From: Cystobacter ferrugineus
Lineage (GTDB): Bacteria > Myxococcota > Myxococcia > Myxococcales > Myxococcaceae
DNA length: 64,000 bases
Reading direction: 5' to 3'
NCBI RefSeq assembly: GCF_001887355.1
Contig: NZ_MPIN01000006.1
Span: 434,001 to 498,000, forward strand
In this document: piece after piece, positions 1-9,343 of the stretch
Position numbering within the stretch: position 1 is the stretch's first letter
Layout of the letters: the number at the start of each line of letters is the position of its first letter
The notes under the pieces: model-generated
What the model was told of the DNA's origin: nothing
The model's input: only the letters and a program-made list of their open reading frames with translations
Database searches by the model: none
Position numbers and translations under genes: made by a program

Positions 1-2452
1 GCACCACGAAGTCCGCGTCCGCGCCCCGGCCATCCCGCGCGCCGAAGCGCCCCGAGCCCGCCAGCGTCGTCACCTCGCCCGAGGGGGAGATGCGCCGCAC
101 CCGGTAGTTGCCCGGATCCGAGAACGCCACGCTCCCGTCCGGCATCACCGCGATGCCCACGTAGGGCAGCATGCGCGCGGCCTCACCACTCGCGTCCGCG
201 AAGCCGCCCGGAGGCGAGCCGGCCAGCACGCTCACCGTGCCGTTGGACAGCTTGAGCACGCGCATCATCCCCGTCTCCACCACGTACACCGTGCCGTCCG
301 GGCCCTGCGCCACCGCCGAGGGCCGGTACATCCACAGGTTCGCCGGGAGCGTGGACACGGGGTTGCCCGGCGCGAGCAGATCGATGCGGCGGATGACGCC
401 ATTGCCCAGGTCCGCCACCAGCAGCTCCTGCGCCGGCGTGACGAAGAGCCCCGCGGGCTGATTGAAGCGCGCCTGCGAGGCGCTGCCGTCCATGCCGCCC
501 GGCTGCATCTCCGCTCCGGCGAACACCGTCGTCGTGCCGTCCGGCGTGATGCGGCGGATGCAGTAGTTGTCCGAGTCGGACACGTACACGTTGCCCTGCG
601 CGTCCGCGGAGATCCCCAGCGGACCATTGAGCCGCACATGCGAGAGCGTGGAGACGGAGCCATCCGGCGACACGCGCTTCACCTTGTTGGCCAGCGCGTC
701 CGCCACGGCCCAGCCGCCCCCGGGCAGCACCGCCACCGCCACCGGCGCGGCCAGCAGTCCCCGGCCCGGAGGACCATCCTGATCTCCCCGCTTGCCGGCG
801 ACTCCCGCCACCGTGCGCACCGTGGCGGGCGCGGGAATCCTCGGCGGCGGCAGGGGCTTGGGCGTGATGGTCACCAGGTTGTCCGGCACCTCCCGGCCCA
901 GGCCCTTGTAGAGCACGTTGGCCACGATGCGCGCCGCGCGTGGATCTCCCGAGTCGCTGTTGCCCAGCACGTGCACGAAGTCGATGCCGCCCGCGGAGAA
1001 CACCCACGCCTTGCCCTTGCGGAACACCACCATCTGCCCGAAGCCAAAGGCGCCCTGCAGCGACAGCGCGGGAGACTCGGCCAGCACCGCCACGTTCCCG
1101 GGCGACTTGCCATTCTCCACCAGCTGATCCTGCTCGTAGCCGTTGGCGCGCCAGATGATGTCGCCGTTCTTGAATCCCGTGCCCTCCAGGGCCCAGTGGT
1201 CCGCCTGGGTGATGACCGTGGGGTGGGCGAACTGGTGCCAGCGCGCCGAGAACATCACGCCCAGCAGCTCGTTCTCCGGACGCTTCGGCGCCAGATCCCG
1301 GAACTTGCCCGTCCAGTCCGGGCTCTTCATGCTCACCGTGTCGCGCTTGTCGCCCTTGTAGCAGGTGACGATTCTCCGCGGCCGGCCATCCGCCGACGGA
1401 TCCAGCCGCACCTGCCAGTAGGCCTGGTTCGCCCCGAGGTTGATGAGCGAGCGGCCCTCGGCCTGCGCCTTGTCGGCCCGGTCACGCTGCGTGCGCGTCC
1501 AGTACTCATCGTGCCCCGACATGATGAACACCTTGGCCTGATCGAGGATCTCCCCGCTGCGGTCCATCTCCTCGTCGGTGACGTACGCCACGTCCAGCCC
1601 CTGCGCCTCCAGCCACAGGATGAGGTTTTGATCATCGTCCAGGAGGTGGCCCGAGCCCTGGCCGCGGTAGTAGGGCCTGTCGAACGAGGCCTGGAAGGCA
1701 CGCCCCACCCCCGTGATGCTGTGCTTGTCATCGTAGAGGCTGGTGCCGCCCCAGACGTTGTACGCCTGCCAGGTCTGGGTGGGGATGATCGCCATCACCT
1801 CGGCGCCCGGCCGCGGAGCCCTCACGAAGAACGGCACGTAGCGCTGGAGGTTGTCCTCGCGCACCAGCTTCACCAGGTACACGCCCGGCACCCACTTCGC
1901 GTCCGTCTCGATCTCCAGCGTCGGCTTCCAGGTGCAGCTCACCAACCCCGTGGGCCGCTGCGGCGGGCACGCCCCCTGGGGCACCGCCTGCAGCGGACCT
2001 CCACGCACCACCTCCCGGCCCCCCAGCCCGCCGTAGTAGCCCAACCGGTACACCTCCCAGGAGAACTTGCGCGGACCGTCCTTCACCGACACCGCGATGG
2101 ACACCCGCTGCCCCGGCGACACCGTGGACTCGAGCGCGTAGCCCTCGATCTCGTTCTGGTTGGCGCCCTTGGTGATGCGCCAGGCACTCGTCCCCGGACG
2201 GGCGTTCTCCTTGCGGATGAGCTGGGGATCATGCGGCTCGGGGGGCGTGCCCGCGTCTCCCGGGCCCGAGGGGGACGGCGTCACCCCTCCGTCGACCAGG
2301 ATGGGCGTTCCCGCGTCCGGATCCTGAATGGGCTTCTGCTCCCCCCCACTCATGGGAGGAGAGGTAGGACTCTGCGTACACCCCAAGAGGAGTCCCAGCA
2401 GACACCCCATGATGATCAACGATTGCCGGCTGACGTTTCGACCCTGTCCCAT
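1..2452 (-). CDS. Lipoprotein with N,N-dimethylformamidase-like domain and NHL repeats (3' end cut by window edge)
   Basis: Start chosen at 2452 (ATG, preceded by GGGAGA). The first 25 residues are a lipoprotein signal ending in LLLGC, so the protein should be lipid-anchored after export. A Pro/Asp-rich linker follows, then a region with the hallmarks of the N,N-dimethylformamidase large-subunit-like family: YRLGYYGG, TWQAYNVWGGTSLYDD and MSGHDEYWT (about residues 85-470). The last 300 or so visible residues are repeated VAVLPGGGWAVADAL / GISADAQGNVYVSDSD type units, typical of NHL beta-propellers. 817 codons are visible and the C-terminus lies beyond base 1. The amidohydrolase-like assignment is by motif; substrate unknown. 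Lipid anchoring and the propeller suggest a surface or periplasmic role rather than cytosolic DMF degradation. Confidence 0.8.
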   Translation of the reverse strand, partial: MGQGRNVSRQSLIIMGCLLGLLLGCTQSPTSPPMSGGEQKPIQDPDAGTPILVDGGVTPSPSGPGDAGTPPEPHDPQLIRKENARPGTSAWRITKGANQNEIEGYALESTVSPGQRVSIAVSVKDGPRKFSWEVYRLGYYGGLGGREVVRGGPLQAVPQGACPPQRPTGLVSCTWKPTLEIETDAKWVPGVYLVKLVREDNLQRYVPFFVRAPRPGAEVMAIIPTQTWQAYNVWGGTSLYDDKHSITGVGRAFQASFDRPYYRGQGSGHLLDDDQNLILWLEAQGLDVAYVTDEEMDRSGEILDQAKVFIMSGHDEYWTRTQRDRADKAQAEGRSLINLGANQAYWQVRLDPSADGRPRRIVTCYKGDKRDTVSMKSPDWTGKFRDLAPKRPENELLGVMFSARWHQFAHPTVITQADHWALEGTGFKNGDIIWRANGYEQDQLVENGKSPGNVAVLAESPALSLQGAFGFGQMVVFRKGKAWVFSAGGIDFVHVLGNSDSGDPRAARIVANVLYKGLGREVPDNLVTITPKPLPPPRIPAPATVRTVAGVAGKRGDQDGPPGRGLLAAPVAVAVLPGGGWAVADALANKVKRVSPDGSVSTLSHVRLNGPLGISADAQGNVYVSDSDNYCIRRITPDGTTTVFAGAEMQPGGMDGSASQARFNQPAGLFVTPAQELLVADLGNGVIRRIDLLAPGNPVSTLPANLWMYRPSAVAQGPDGTVYVVETGMMRVLKLSNGTVSVLAGSPPGGFADASGEAARMLPYVGIAVMPDGSVAFSDPGNYRVRRISPSGEVTTLAGSGRFGARDGRGADADFVV

Positions 2453-2555
2453 GCCTGTCTCCCGTACCCCTCAAGGGGTCGAGGGTAAGCACCCGGACTG
2501 GATGGGGAAGTGCCAGGACATGGCGTGAGTAACTCCTTGGACACAAAGAGAGCAC

Positions 2556-3749
2556 TCACGCTCCGAGGAACTCCCGATGCAACCGGGACGTCAGGCCCTT
2601 CATGTGTTGCTTATCCACCAGGAGCGTGAGTTGGAGCGGCGAGGTGTGCACCGCATGCACCCGGGCGCCCAGCTCCTCGGCCACCCCCAGCGCGCGCCGC
2701 AAGAGGCTCCAGTCGGCGTTGATGCCCGCTCCCACCGCCGTCACCGCGCCCACCTCCTCGCGCAGCGCCACCGACTCGCCGAAGCGCTCGCCCAGCTCGC
2801 GCTGGAGCGCCTGCAGCCCATGCACGTCCTGCAGGGGCACCGCGATGAACACCCGGCCCTCTCGCCCCAACAGACCATCGAAGGCCAGCGCCCGGCCCCG
2901 CACGGCCCGCGCGTCCAGGAACTCCAGCACCTGTGCCACCCGGGCGGGTGCGCCCACCGCCGACAGCACCGCCATCTCCCCCTCGGCCGTCACCCCCTTG
3001 ACCCCGGTGACCCCGGGCGTCCCCTGCTCCACCCGGGTGCCCGTGCCCTGTCCGTGCGCCGTGCGCGCCTGGATGACGATGCCCCGCGCCTTGGCGAACT
3101 CCACCGCCTGGGCGTTGAGCACCTTGGCGCCCGCGCTCGCCAGCTCCTGCATCTCGTCGTACGAGAGCGACTCGAGCTTGCGCGCGTCGGGCACCACCCG
3201 CGGATCCGCGCTGAAGATGCCGTCCACGTCCGAGTAGATTTCACACGCCTCGGCCCCCAGCGCCGCCGCGAGCGCCACCGCCGTGGTGTCCGAGCCTCCC
3301 CGCCCCAGCGTCGTCACCTCGCGCCGGGTGGACACGCCCTGGTAGCCCGCGACGATCACCACCTGGCCCCGCGCGAGCTCCTCTTCTATCCGGTAGGGCC
3401 GCACCTCGACGATGCGCGCCTGCGAGTGCACGTCATTGGTGATGATGCCGCTCTGGCTGCCCGTGAAGCTGATGGCCGGCACGCCCATCTCCTGCAGCGC
3501 CATGGACAGGAGCGCCATGGAGATGCGCTCGCCGCACGTGAGCAGCATGTCCAGCTCGCGCCGCGGGGGATCCGCCGACACCTGCTTGGCCAGGGCCAGC
3601 AGCTCGTCCGTGGTGTCCCCCCGGGCGGAGACGACGACCACCACCTGATAGCCCCGCTCGCGCGTCTGCTTCACCCGGAGGGCCACCCGGCGAAGCTTCT
3701 CCACGTCGGCGACCGACGAGCCGCCATACTTCTGCACCACGATTGGCAT
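2556..3749 (-). CDS. lysC: Aspartate kinase
   Basis: Aspartokinase, 397 residues, phosphorylating aspartate as the first step to lysine, threonine, methionine and diaminopimelate. The N-terminus carries the family signature [11 protein letters not shown]. The kinase domain contains [17 protein letters not shown] and [16 protein letters not shown], followed by [15 protein letters not shown]. About 130 C-terminal residues match the paired ACT domains that bind the feedback inhibitor (VTAVGAGI lies in the second). Length is normal for a monofunctional bacterial aspartokinase. It stands alone here: the upstream neighbour is divergent and the downstream gene is 103 bp away on the same strand. No strong Shine-Dalgarno is visible before the ATG at 3749. 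Confidence 0.95.
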   Translation of the reverse strand: MPIVVQKYGGSSVADVEKLRRVALRVKQTRERGYQVVVVVSARGDTTDELLALAKQVSADPPRRELDMLLTCGERISMALLSMALQEMGVPAISFTGSQSGIITNDVHSQARIVEVRPYRIEEELARGQVVIVAGYQGVSTRREVTTLGRGGSDTTAVALAAALGAEACEIYSDVDGIFSADPRVVPDARKLESLSYDEMQELASAGAKVLNAQAVEFAKARGIVIQARTAHGQGTGTRVEQGTPGVTGVKGVTAEGEMAVLSAVGAPARVAQVLEFLDARAVRGRALAFDGLLGREGRVFIAVPLQDVHGLQALQRELGERFGESVALREEVGAVTAVGAGINADWSLLRRALGVAEELGARVHAVHTSPLQLTLLVDKQHMKGLTSRLHREFLGA

Positions 3750-3915
3750 AAGGAATCCGATGCTTTGTTCCTAGAGACCCGAAAAGGTCACAGGTAACCT
3801 GACCCGGCGCGTCCGCCAAGACACTCTGGAAGCTCCCCATGCACAAGGCCCGCCCCCGCTCGCCCTTCCCGTGTCCTCCCCGCCCCTCCCCCGTACCGCC
3901 CGCAGGAGCCCCCAC

Positions 3916-4647
3916 ATGGCCATGATCGAGGTGCGCCAGCTCACCAAGCGCTACCGGGAGCGCGTCGCCGTGGACCACCTGGACTTCTCCCTCGCCGAGG
4001 GTGAAATCCTCGGATTCCTGGGCCCCAATGGCGCGGGCAAGTCCACCACCATGAAGCTGCTCACCGGCTTCCTGCCCCCCTCCGAGGGCACCGCCCGGGT
4101 GGCCGGCTTCGACGTGTTCGAGCACCCGCTGGAGGTCAAACGACGCATCGGCTATCTGCCGGAGACGCCGCCGCTCTACCCGGAGATGACGGTGGTGGGC
4201 TACCTGCGCTTCGTGGCGCGGCTCAAGCAGGTGCCCGGCCGGGGGCTCGACGCCGAGGTGGAGCGGGTGGCCGGGCTCACCGGGCTGTCGGACGTGATGG
4301 GCCGGCTCATCCAGAACCTCTCCAAGGGCTACCAGCAGCGCGTGGGCCTCGCCCAGGCCCTGCTCGGCTCCCCGCCCGTGCTCATCCTCGACGAGCCCAC
4401 CGAGGGCCTGGATCCCTCCCAGCGCGCCGAGGTGCGCGCCCTCATCAAGGGGCTCGCGGGCAAGCACACCGTCCTGCTCTCCACGCACATCCTCCCCGAG
4501 GTGACGATGACCTGCGAGAAGGTGCTCATCCTCCACCAGGGCCGCGTCGTGGCGTACGACACCCTGCGCAAGCTGGAGCGGCAGCACTCGGGCGCGGAGG
4601 GCAAGGCGTCCCTCGAGGAGATCTTCATCAGGTTGACCGCGGCCTGA
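3916..4647 (+). CDS. ABC transporter ATP-binding protein (GldA-like)
   Basis: ATPase subunit of an ABC-2-type exporter, 243 residues. Walker A GPNGAGKST, signature region LSKGYQQRVGLAQALL, Walker B LILDEPTEGLDP and the H-loop LLSTHILPEV are all present. An in-frame ATG exists 45 bp upstream, but MAMIEVRQLTKRY at 3916 is the usual N-terminus of the family. It heads a same-strand run with a six-helix ABC-2 permease, a GldG-family protein and a DUF4340 protein, the arrangement called GldA/GldF/GldG in gliding Bacteroidetes and widespread in Myxococcota. The cargo is unknown; a link to gliding is inferred only from the name of the Flavobacterium homologues. Confidence 0.93.
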   Translation: MAMIEVRQLTKRYRERVAVDHLDFSLAEGEILGFLGPNGAGKSTTMKLLTGFLPPSEGTARVAGFDVFEHPLEVKRRIGYLPETPPLYPEMTVVGYLRFVARLKQVPGRGLDAEVERVAGLTGLSDVMGRLIQNLSKGYQQRVGLAQALLGSPPVLILDEPTEGLDPSQRAEVRALIKGLAGKHTVLLSTHILPEVTMTCEKVLILHQGRVVAYDTLRKLERQHSGAEGKASLEEIFIRLTAA

Positions 4648-4702
4648 AGCGCCGCGCGTTCCACGCTCTTTTCCCCTGGATTTCCCCCCTGGAGGTTCCC
4701 GG

Positions 4703-5497
4703 ATGCGCACCGCCCTGGCGATCGCCCGCAAGGAACTGTCGCTCTACTTCACCACGCCGTGGGCCTACGCGGTCCTCACCGCGATGCAGACCCTGGCGTC
4801 GTTCTTCTTCGTCAACTCCCTCTCCGAGTTCCAGCGGGCCCAGGACATGGCGCGCCAGTTCGGCTGGGAGAACGTCCCCCCGCAGTTCCGCAACCTCACC
4901 GACGGGGTGATGGTGCCCTTCTGGCACACGGTGATGACGCTCACGCTCTTCGTGGTGCCCTTCCTGTCCATGCGGCTGTTCGCCGAGGAGAAGCGGCACA
5001 AGACGTTCGAGCTGCTGATGACGGCGCCCATCCGCCCCGTGGAGATCGTCCTGGGCAAGTACCTCGGGGGGCTGGGCATCGTCACGGCCACGCTCGGGCT
5101 CACGCTCCTCTACCCCGTGCTGCTCGCGTGGCTCGGCCAGGGCGAGTCCGGCGCCGCGTTGGAGTGGGGCACGGTGCTGCTGGGCTACGCCGGGCTCCTG
5201 TTGTGGGGGGCAACCTGCATGGCCATCGGCCTGTTCATCTCCGCGCTTACCCAGAGCCAGATGGTGGCCGCGCTGGTGACCTTCGCCGTGCTGCTGCCCT
5301 GGCTGCTGCTCGGCAACCTCGCCCAGAGCGCCGACGAGCCCATGCGCTCCGTCATCGCCTATGTGTCCTTCTCCTCGCAGCTCTCGGGGCTGCTCGGTGG
5401 CGTGTTGGATCTCCAGACCCCCGTCTTCTTCGTCTCCGTCATCCTGCTCGCGCTGCTGCTCTGCCACCGCACGGTGGAAGCGCAGCGGTGGGCTTGA
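4703..5497 (+). CDS. ABC-2 type permease (GldF-like)
   Basis: Integral inner-membrane subunit, 264 residues, preceded by GGAGG seven bases before the ATG and 55 bp behind its ATPase. About six hydrophobic segments are visible (for example around LTAMQTLASFFFV, VMTLTLFVVPFLSM, LLLWGATCMAIGLFISAL and FAVLLPWLLLGNLA). The motif FAEEKRHKTFELLMTAPI just after the second helix is the characteristic cytoplasmic loop of ABC-2 permeases. It is expected to pair with the GldA-like ATPase to form the transporter core, with the following GldG-family protein as partner. Confidence 0.9.
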   Translation: MRTALAIARKELSLYFTTPWAYAVLTAMQTLASFFFVNSLSEFQRAQDMARQFGWENVPPQFRNLTDGVMVPFWHTVMTLTLFVVPFLSMRLFAEEKRHKTFELLMTAPIRPVEIVLGKYLGGLGIVTATLGLTLLYPVLLAWLGQGESGAALEWGTVLLGYAGLLLWGATCMAIGLFISALTQSQMVAALVTFAVLLPWLLLGNLAQSADEPMRSVIAYVSFSSQLSGLLGGVLDLQTPVFFVSVILLALLLCHRTVEAQRWA

Positions 5498-5521
5498 GCA
5501 CACAGGACTCCGGTACCCACC

Positions 5522-7105
5522 ATGAAAGCGGCCAACCTCGGTAGGATCCTGGGCGGACTCGGGCTCTTGCTGCTGCTGTCCAGCCCCTTCACCCTCTTCC
5601 TCACCTCGGGCTCGACCTCCCTCTTCGTCATCAAGGCGGTGCTGGGGCTCGGGCTCGTGGCGGTGTACTTCGCCACCAACTTCAAGCGGCTCGGCCAGTT
5701 CGCCTCGCGGCGCTCCAGCTTCTTCTTCGGCAGCAGCGCGCTGACGGTGCTCCTGGCGCTGCTCGGGCTCGGGGCCGTCAACTACATCGCCCACGCGCGC
5801 AACAAGCGCTGGGACCTGACGGAGCACAAGGTCTTCACGCTGTCGCCCCAGACGGTGAGCGTGCTCCAGTCCCTGCGCGAGCCCGTGCGCGCCATCGCCT
5901 TCCTCGCCCCGGAGCACCCCGCGCGCGAGGGTCTGCGCGCCACCTTCGAGCGCTACCGCATCGAGGCACCCGAGCGCTTCTCCTACTCCTTCGAGGATCC
6001 GCAGCGCCGTCCGGATCTCACCCGGAAGTACTCGCTGCGCGGTGGTCAGACGACGGTGGTGCTCGTGCGCGGCGAGGGCGCCCAGGAGACCCACACCTCG
6101 CTCAACGTCATCAGCGAGCAGGATCTCACCAACGCCCTGCTGCAGCTCTCCCACGCGGGCAACCAGCGGGTGTACTTCGTCATCGGCCATGGCGAGTGGC
6201 CCCTGGAGCGCGAAATTCCCCGCCCCGGCCAGCAGGGCCGCACGACGAGCCTGTCGGAGCTGCGGCGACAGCTCACCCAGGAGGGCTATGCCCCGCGGGA
6301 GCTCAACCTCGGGGGAGGCACGCCGGTGCCCCGGGACGCCGCGCTGCTCGTCGTCGCGGGAGCCAAGGCGCCCTTCAACGAGCCCGAGGTGGAGTCGCTG
6401 CGCGAGTACCTCGCCGCCGGCGGAAGGATGATCTACTTCGCCGAGGTCTACGGAGAGCCGGGGCCCGAGCTGAGGAAGCTGTTCGCGGAGTATGGCGTGG
6501 GGATTGATCCGGGCGTGGTCGCCGACGCGCAGTTCAACGGTGGCAGCCCCTACCTCATCGTGTCCCTCTTCTATGGCGAGCATGAGATCTCCCGGCTGCT
6601 GCGCCAGCGGCAACTCAACATCGAGCTGCCCACCGCCCGGGGCCTCACGGTGCTCGGCGAGGGGCTCGCGCCGGGCGTGAAGGTGGAGAGCGTGCTGCGC
6701 ACCTCGCCCTATGGCTGGGAGGAGTCGTCGCCCGACGAGAAGCCGGCCCCCGGCGAGGGCGAGCGCACGGGGCAGATTCCCCTCGTCACCGCCAGCTCGC
6801 GCTCGACGGCGAATGCCGAGAACAAGCGCTTCGATGAGTCGCGGCTCGTGGTGGTGGGCGACTCGGAGCTGCTCTTCGATTCCAACTGGGGCCACGAGGG
6901 CAACCGCAACCTGGTGATGAACGCCTTCGGCTGGGCCACCCATCAATCCGACAAGGTCACCATCCGCCCGCCCGACCGGGCGACCTCCACCCTCACCCTG
7001 GACGCGGCCACGCTCGGCCGCATCCGTTTCCTCGCCACCGATGTGCTGCCCCTGTCGCTGCTCGGCGTGGGCCTGGCCATCTGGCTCTCGAGGCGCAACA
7101 AGTGA
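5522..7105 (+). CDS. GldG-family ABC-associated membrane protein
   Basis: 527-residue protein of the GldG / ABC-type uncharacterised transport system family. Two hydrophobic segments lie near the N-terminus (about residues 10-45 and 70-85), followed by NKRWDLTEHKVFTLSPQT, the typical start of the large extracytoplasmic domain. Further in are FVIGHGEWPLE and the DUF4350-like region LREYLAAGGRMIYFAE. A final hydrophobic helix (VLPLSLLGVGLAIWLSRR) anchors the C-terminus. It lies 24 bp after the permease gene and overlaps the next gene at GTGA. Probably the periplasmic, non-catalytic partner of the transporter; biochemical role unestablished. Confidence 0.85.
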   Translation: MKAANLGRILGGLGLLLLLSSPFTLFLTSGSTSLFVIKAVLGLGLVAVYFATNFKRLGQFASRRSSFFFGSSALTVLLALLGLGAVNYIAHARNKRWDLTEHKVFTLSPQTVSVLQSLREPVRAIAFLAPEHPAREGLRATFERYRIEAPERFSYSFEDPQRRPDLTRKYSLRGGQTTVVLVRGEGAQETHTSLNVISEQDLTNALLQLSHAGNQRVYFVIGHGEWPLEREIPRPGQQGRTTSLSELRRQLTQEGYAPRELNLGGGTPVPRDAALLVVAGAKAPFNEPEVESLREYLAAGGRMIYFAEVYGEPGPELRKLFAEYGVGIDPGVVADAQFNGGSPYLIVSLFYGEHEISRLLRQRQLNIELPTARGLTVLGEGLAPGVKVESVLRTSPYGWEESSPDEKPAPGEGERTGQIPLVTASSRSTANAENKRFDESRLVVVGDSELLFDSNWGHEGNRNLVMNAFGWATHQSDKVTIRPPDRATSTLTLDAATLGRIRFLATDVLPLSLLGVGLAIWLSRRNK

Positions 7106-8592
7106 ACGCCCGGCAGAAGAACCTCGTCACCTTGCTGGCCGCCGCGGTGGTGGCCGGAGGACTCGGCCTCTACGCGTACTTCGGGGTGATGAAGCCCCAG
7201 TCCGAGCGGCCTCCGGCGCCGGAGACGCCCGGCGCGCTCTTCCCCACCTCCTCGCCCGGGGAGCCCGGCACGGATGCGGGCACCCCGGCCGCGCCCGTCT
7301 TCACCTCCATTTCCATCGAGCGTCCCCAGGGCAAGGTGGAGCTGGAGCTGCGCGACGGCACCTGGCGCATCACCTCGCCGATGTCCGCGCTGGCCGAGCG
7401 CAAGCGGGTGCTCGGGCTGATCGACCAACTGGCGGACGCGAAGTTCACCGGGACGGTCACCGACAAGCCCACCGACGAGGAGCTGGAGCGCTTCGGGTTG
7501 AAGCCGCCTCAAGCCACCGTGTCCGCCCGGGCCTACGTGCCGGATGAGCAGGGAGGTGGCGCGCAGGACCCCTCGCGCCAGCGCTCGGTGACGTTCCACC
7601 TGGGCATCGAGAACATCTTTGACGGCTCGGTGTACGTGCGCCGCGAGGGAGACCCCCACGTGTACCTCGCCAGCGGCGCGCTGCGCGTCATGCTCCTCAA
7701 TGACATCTCCGCGTGGAGGAGCCACGAGGTCTTCACCGTGGACGAGTCCTCGCTGCTGCGCATCGAGCTCAAGGGGCGCAAGGACACCGTGGTGCTGGAG
7801 CGGGCCACCACCGACAAGCCCTGGCAGATGGCCCGTCCGATGGTGATGCGCGCGGACTCCAAGCGCGTGGCGCGCATCTTCTCCGACTTGAAGCTCCACA
7901 AGGCCCTCGGCTTCCCGGAACCGGAGTGGGAGCCCCAGGTGGTGCGCGCGTTGGAGAAGCCCGCGGTGGAGGCCACCCTGGTGCCCAAGATAGGAGGGCC
8001 CCTGCGCATCCAGCTCGTGGAGCTGGAGGTGGGCGGCTACAAGCGGACCTTCGCGCGGACCGAGGGCGGGGCGGAGCCCATGCTGGCCGAGGTGGACTCC
8101 AATACCCTCAACGTCCTGACGCCACCGCCCCTGGACTTCAAGAGCAAGAAGGTGCTCGAGATGCGGGCCGGTGATGTCCAGAAGCTCGTCATCCACCCTG
8201 GAGGACGTGGCGAGCCCATCACCCTGGAGCAGAACCCGGAAACCAACCGCTGGGAAGTGGTGTCCCCCCTTGCCGGCCGGGCCCGGGAGTTCAAGGTGGC
8301 GTCCCTGCTGGGCTCCCTGGAGAAACTCGAGGCGGAGGCCGTGGCCGCCACCGGGGCGAAGCTCGGCGCGCGCCATGGCATCACCGACGGCTCTCGCGGG
8401 GTCACGCTGATGGATGGCGCGGGCCATGAGATCGCGCGGCTGTGGATCGGAAACCCCGTGCCGGGCAACGACCTGCGCACCTTCGGACGGGGCTCGTCCG
8501 AGGACATCTACGAGCTGAAAACCGCCGCGCTCGAGGCCCTGCCCCTGTCGCTGGAGGAGTTGCTGGGTCAGGGACAGGGCAGCGCGCCCTGA
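7102..8592 (+). CDS. DUF4340 domain-containing protein
   Basis: 496-residue protein starting at a GTG that overlaps the stop of the GldG-family gene (GTGA), which implies translational coupling. One N-terminal transmembrane segment (VTLLAAAVVAGGLGLYAYFGV) is followed by a Pro/Gly/Thr linker and a soluble body with two repeated DUF4340-like halves: WRITSPMSALAERKRVLGLI near residue 90 and WEVVSPLAGRAREFKVASLL near residue 385. It fits the usual fourth member of GldA/F/G-type operons in delta-proteobacterial relatives and is probably extracytoplasmic. The family has no known activity; a structural or accessory role in the exporter is inferred from co-occurrence. Confidence 0.85.
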   Translation: MNARQKNLVTLLAAAVVAGGLGLYAYFGVMKPQSERPPAPETPGALFPTSSPGEPGTDAGTPAAPVFTSISIERPQGKVELELRDGTWRITSPMSALAERKRVLGLIDQLADAKFTGTVTDKPTDEELERFGLKPPQATVSARAYVPDEQGGGAQDPSRQRSVTFHLGIENIFDGSVYVRREGDPHVYLASGALRVMLLNDISAWRSHEVFTVDESSLLRIELKGRKDTVVLERATTDKPWQMARPMVMRADSKRVARIFSDLKLHKALGFPEPEWEPQVVRALEKPAVEATLVPKIGGPLRIQLVELEVGGYKRTFARTEGGAEPMLAEVDSNTLNVLTPPPLDFKSKKVLEMRAGDVQKLVIHPGGRGEPITLEQNPETNRWEVVSPLAGRAREFKVASLLGSLEKLEAEAVAATGAKLGARHGITDGSRGVTLMDGAGHEIARLWIGNPVPGNDLRTFGRGSSEDIYELKTAALEALPLSLEELLGQGQGSAP

Positions 8593-8608
8593 GCGGGCGC
8601 GCGGGGCC

Positions 8609-9343
8609 TCACACCTCGAGCAGCAGGAAGCGCTGCTCCGGGTGCATCTTCGTCATGAGCGGCATCGCCACGTTGTAGACGGGGATGCCGCTCTTCGTCT
8701 TCCCCTGGGGCGCGCCATGGTGCGCGTGGCCATGGAAGACCGCCTCCGCGCCGTAGTGGTCCACCGGCATCGCCAGCCGGCTGGTGCCCAGGAAGGGGCG
8801 GATCTCGATGTTCTCCCCCTCCAGCGTCTCCGCCACGGGGGCGTAGTGCATGATGACGACCTTCTTGGGCGTATCCAGGTGGCTGAGCGCCGCCTCCAGC
8901 TTGAGCGACTCGTGCACCGCCTCCTGGACGAAGGACTTCGTCTGCCCCTCGCCGAAGGCCTGCAGCGTGGCGTTGCCAAAGCCTCCACCGAAGCCCTTCA
9001 CCCCCGCCACCCCCAACGTCTTCTCGAAGATGAAGTGGTCCCCGTCGAGGATGTGCACGCCGGCGCGCGACAGCTCGCCGCAGATCTCCTTGGCCTGGTT
9101 GTGCTCGTAGTCATGGTTGCCGAGCACCGCGGCCACCGGGACGCGCAACGCCGACAGCTCCTCGGCGAGCACCTTGCCCTCCTCCACCATGCCGCGATCC
9201 GTCAGATCCCCACAGAGCAACAGCAGGTCCGCCTCCACGTTGATCTGCTTGACGAACTGGCGGAAGCGTCCGTGCTGATCCTCCCGGCAATGGAGATCAC
9301 CGACCGCCGCCAAGCGTATTTTCGAGTTCGCATCTCGCGCCAC
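8609..9343 (-). CDS. Metallophosphoesterase
   Basis: Calcineurin-like phosphoesterase, 244 residues, with the ordered metal-binding motifs GDLHC, GDLTDRG, GNHDYEHN, HYAPVAETLEG and HGHAHHGAPQG. The start is a GTG at 9343 preceded by AAGGGGGA at good spacing; this places the first 47 bp inside the 3' end of the upstream nucleotidyltransferase-like gene in another frame. Substrate cannot be told; the class includes phosphodiesterases and nucleotide phosphatases. It ends 16 bp from the convergent DUF4340 gene. Confidence 0.88.
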   Translation of the reverse strand: MARDANSKIRLAAVGDLHCREDQHGRFRQFVKQINVEADLLLLCGDLTDRGMVEEGKVLAEELSALRVPVAAVLGNHDYEHNQAKEICGELSRAGVHILDGDHFIFEKTLGVAGVKGFGGGFGNATLQAFGEGQTKSFVQEAVHESLKLEAALSHLDTPKKVVIMHYAPVAETLEGENIEIRPFLGTSRLAMPVDHYGAEAVFHGHAHHGAPQGKTKSGIPVYNVAMPLMTKMHPEQRFLLLEV

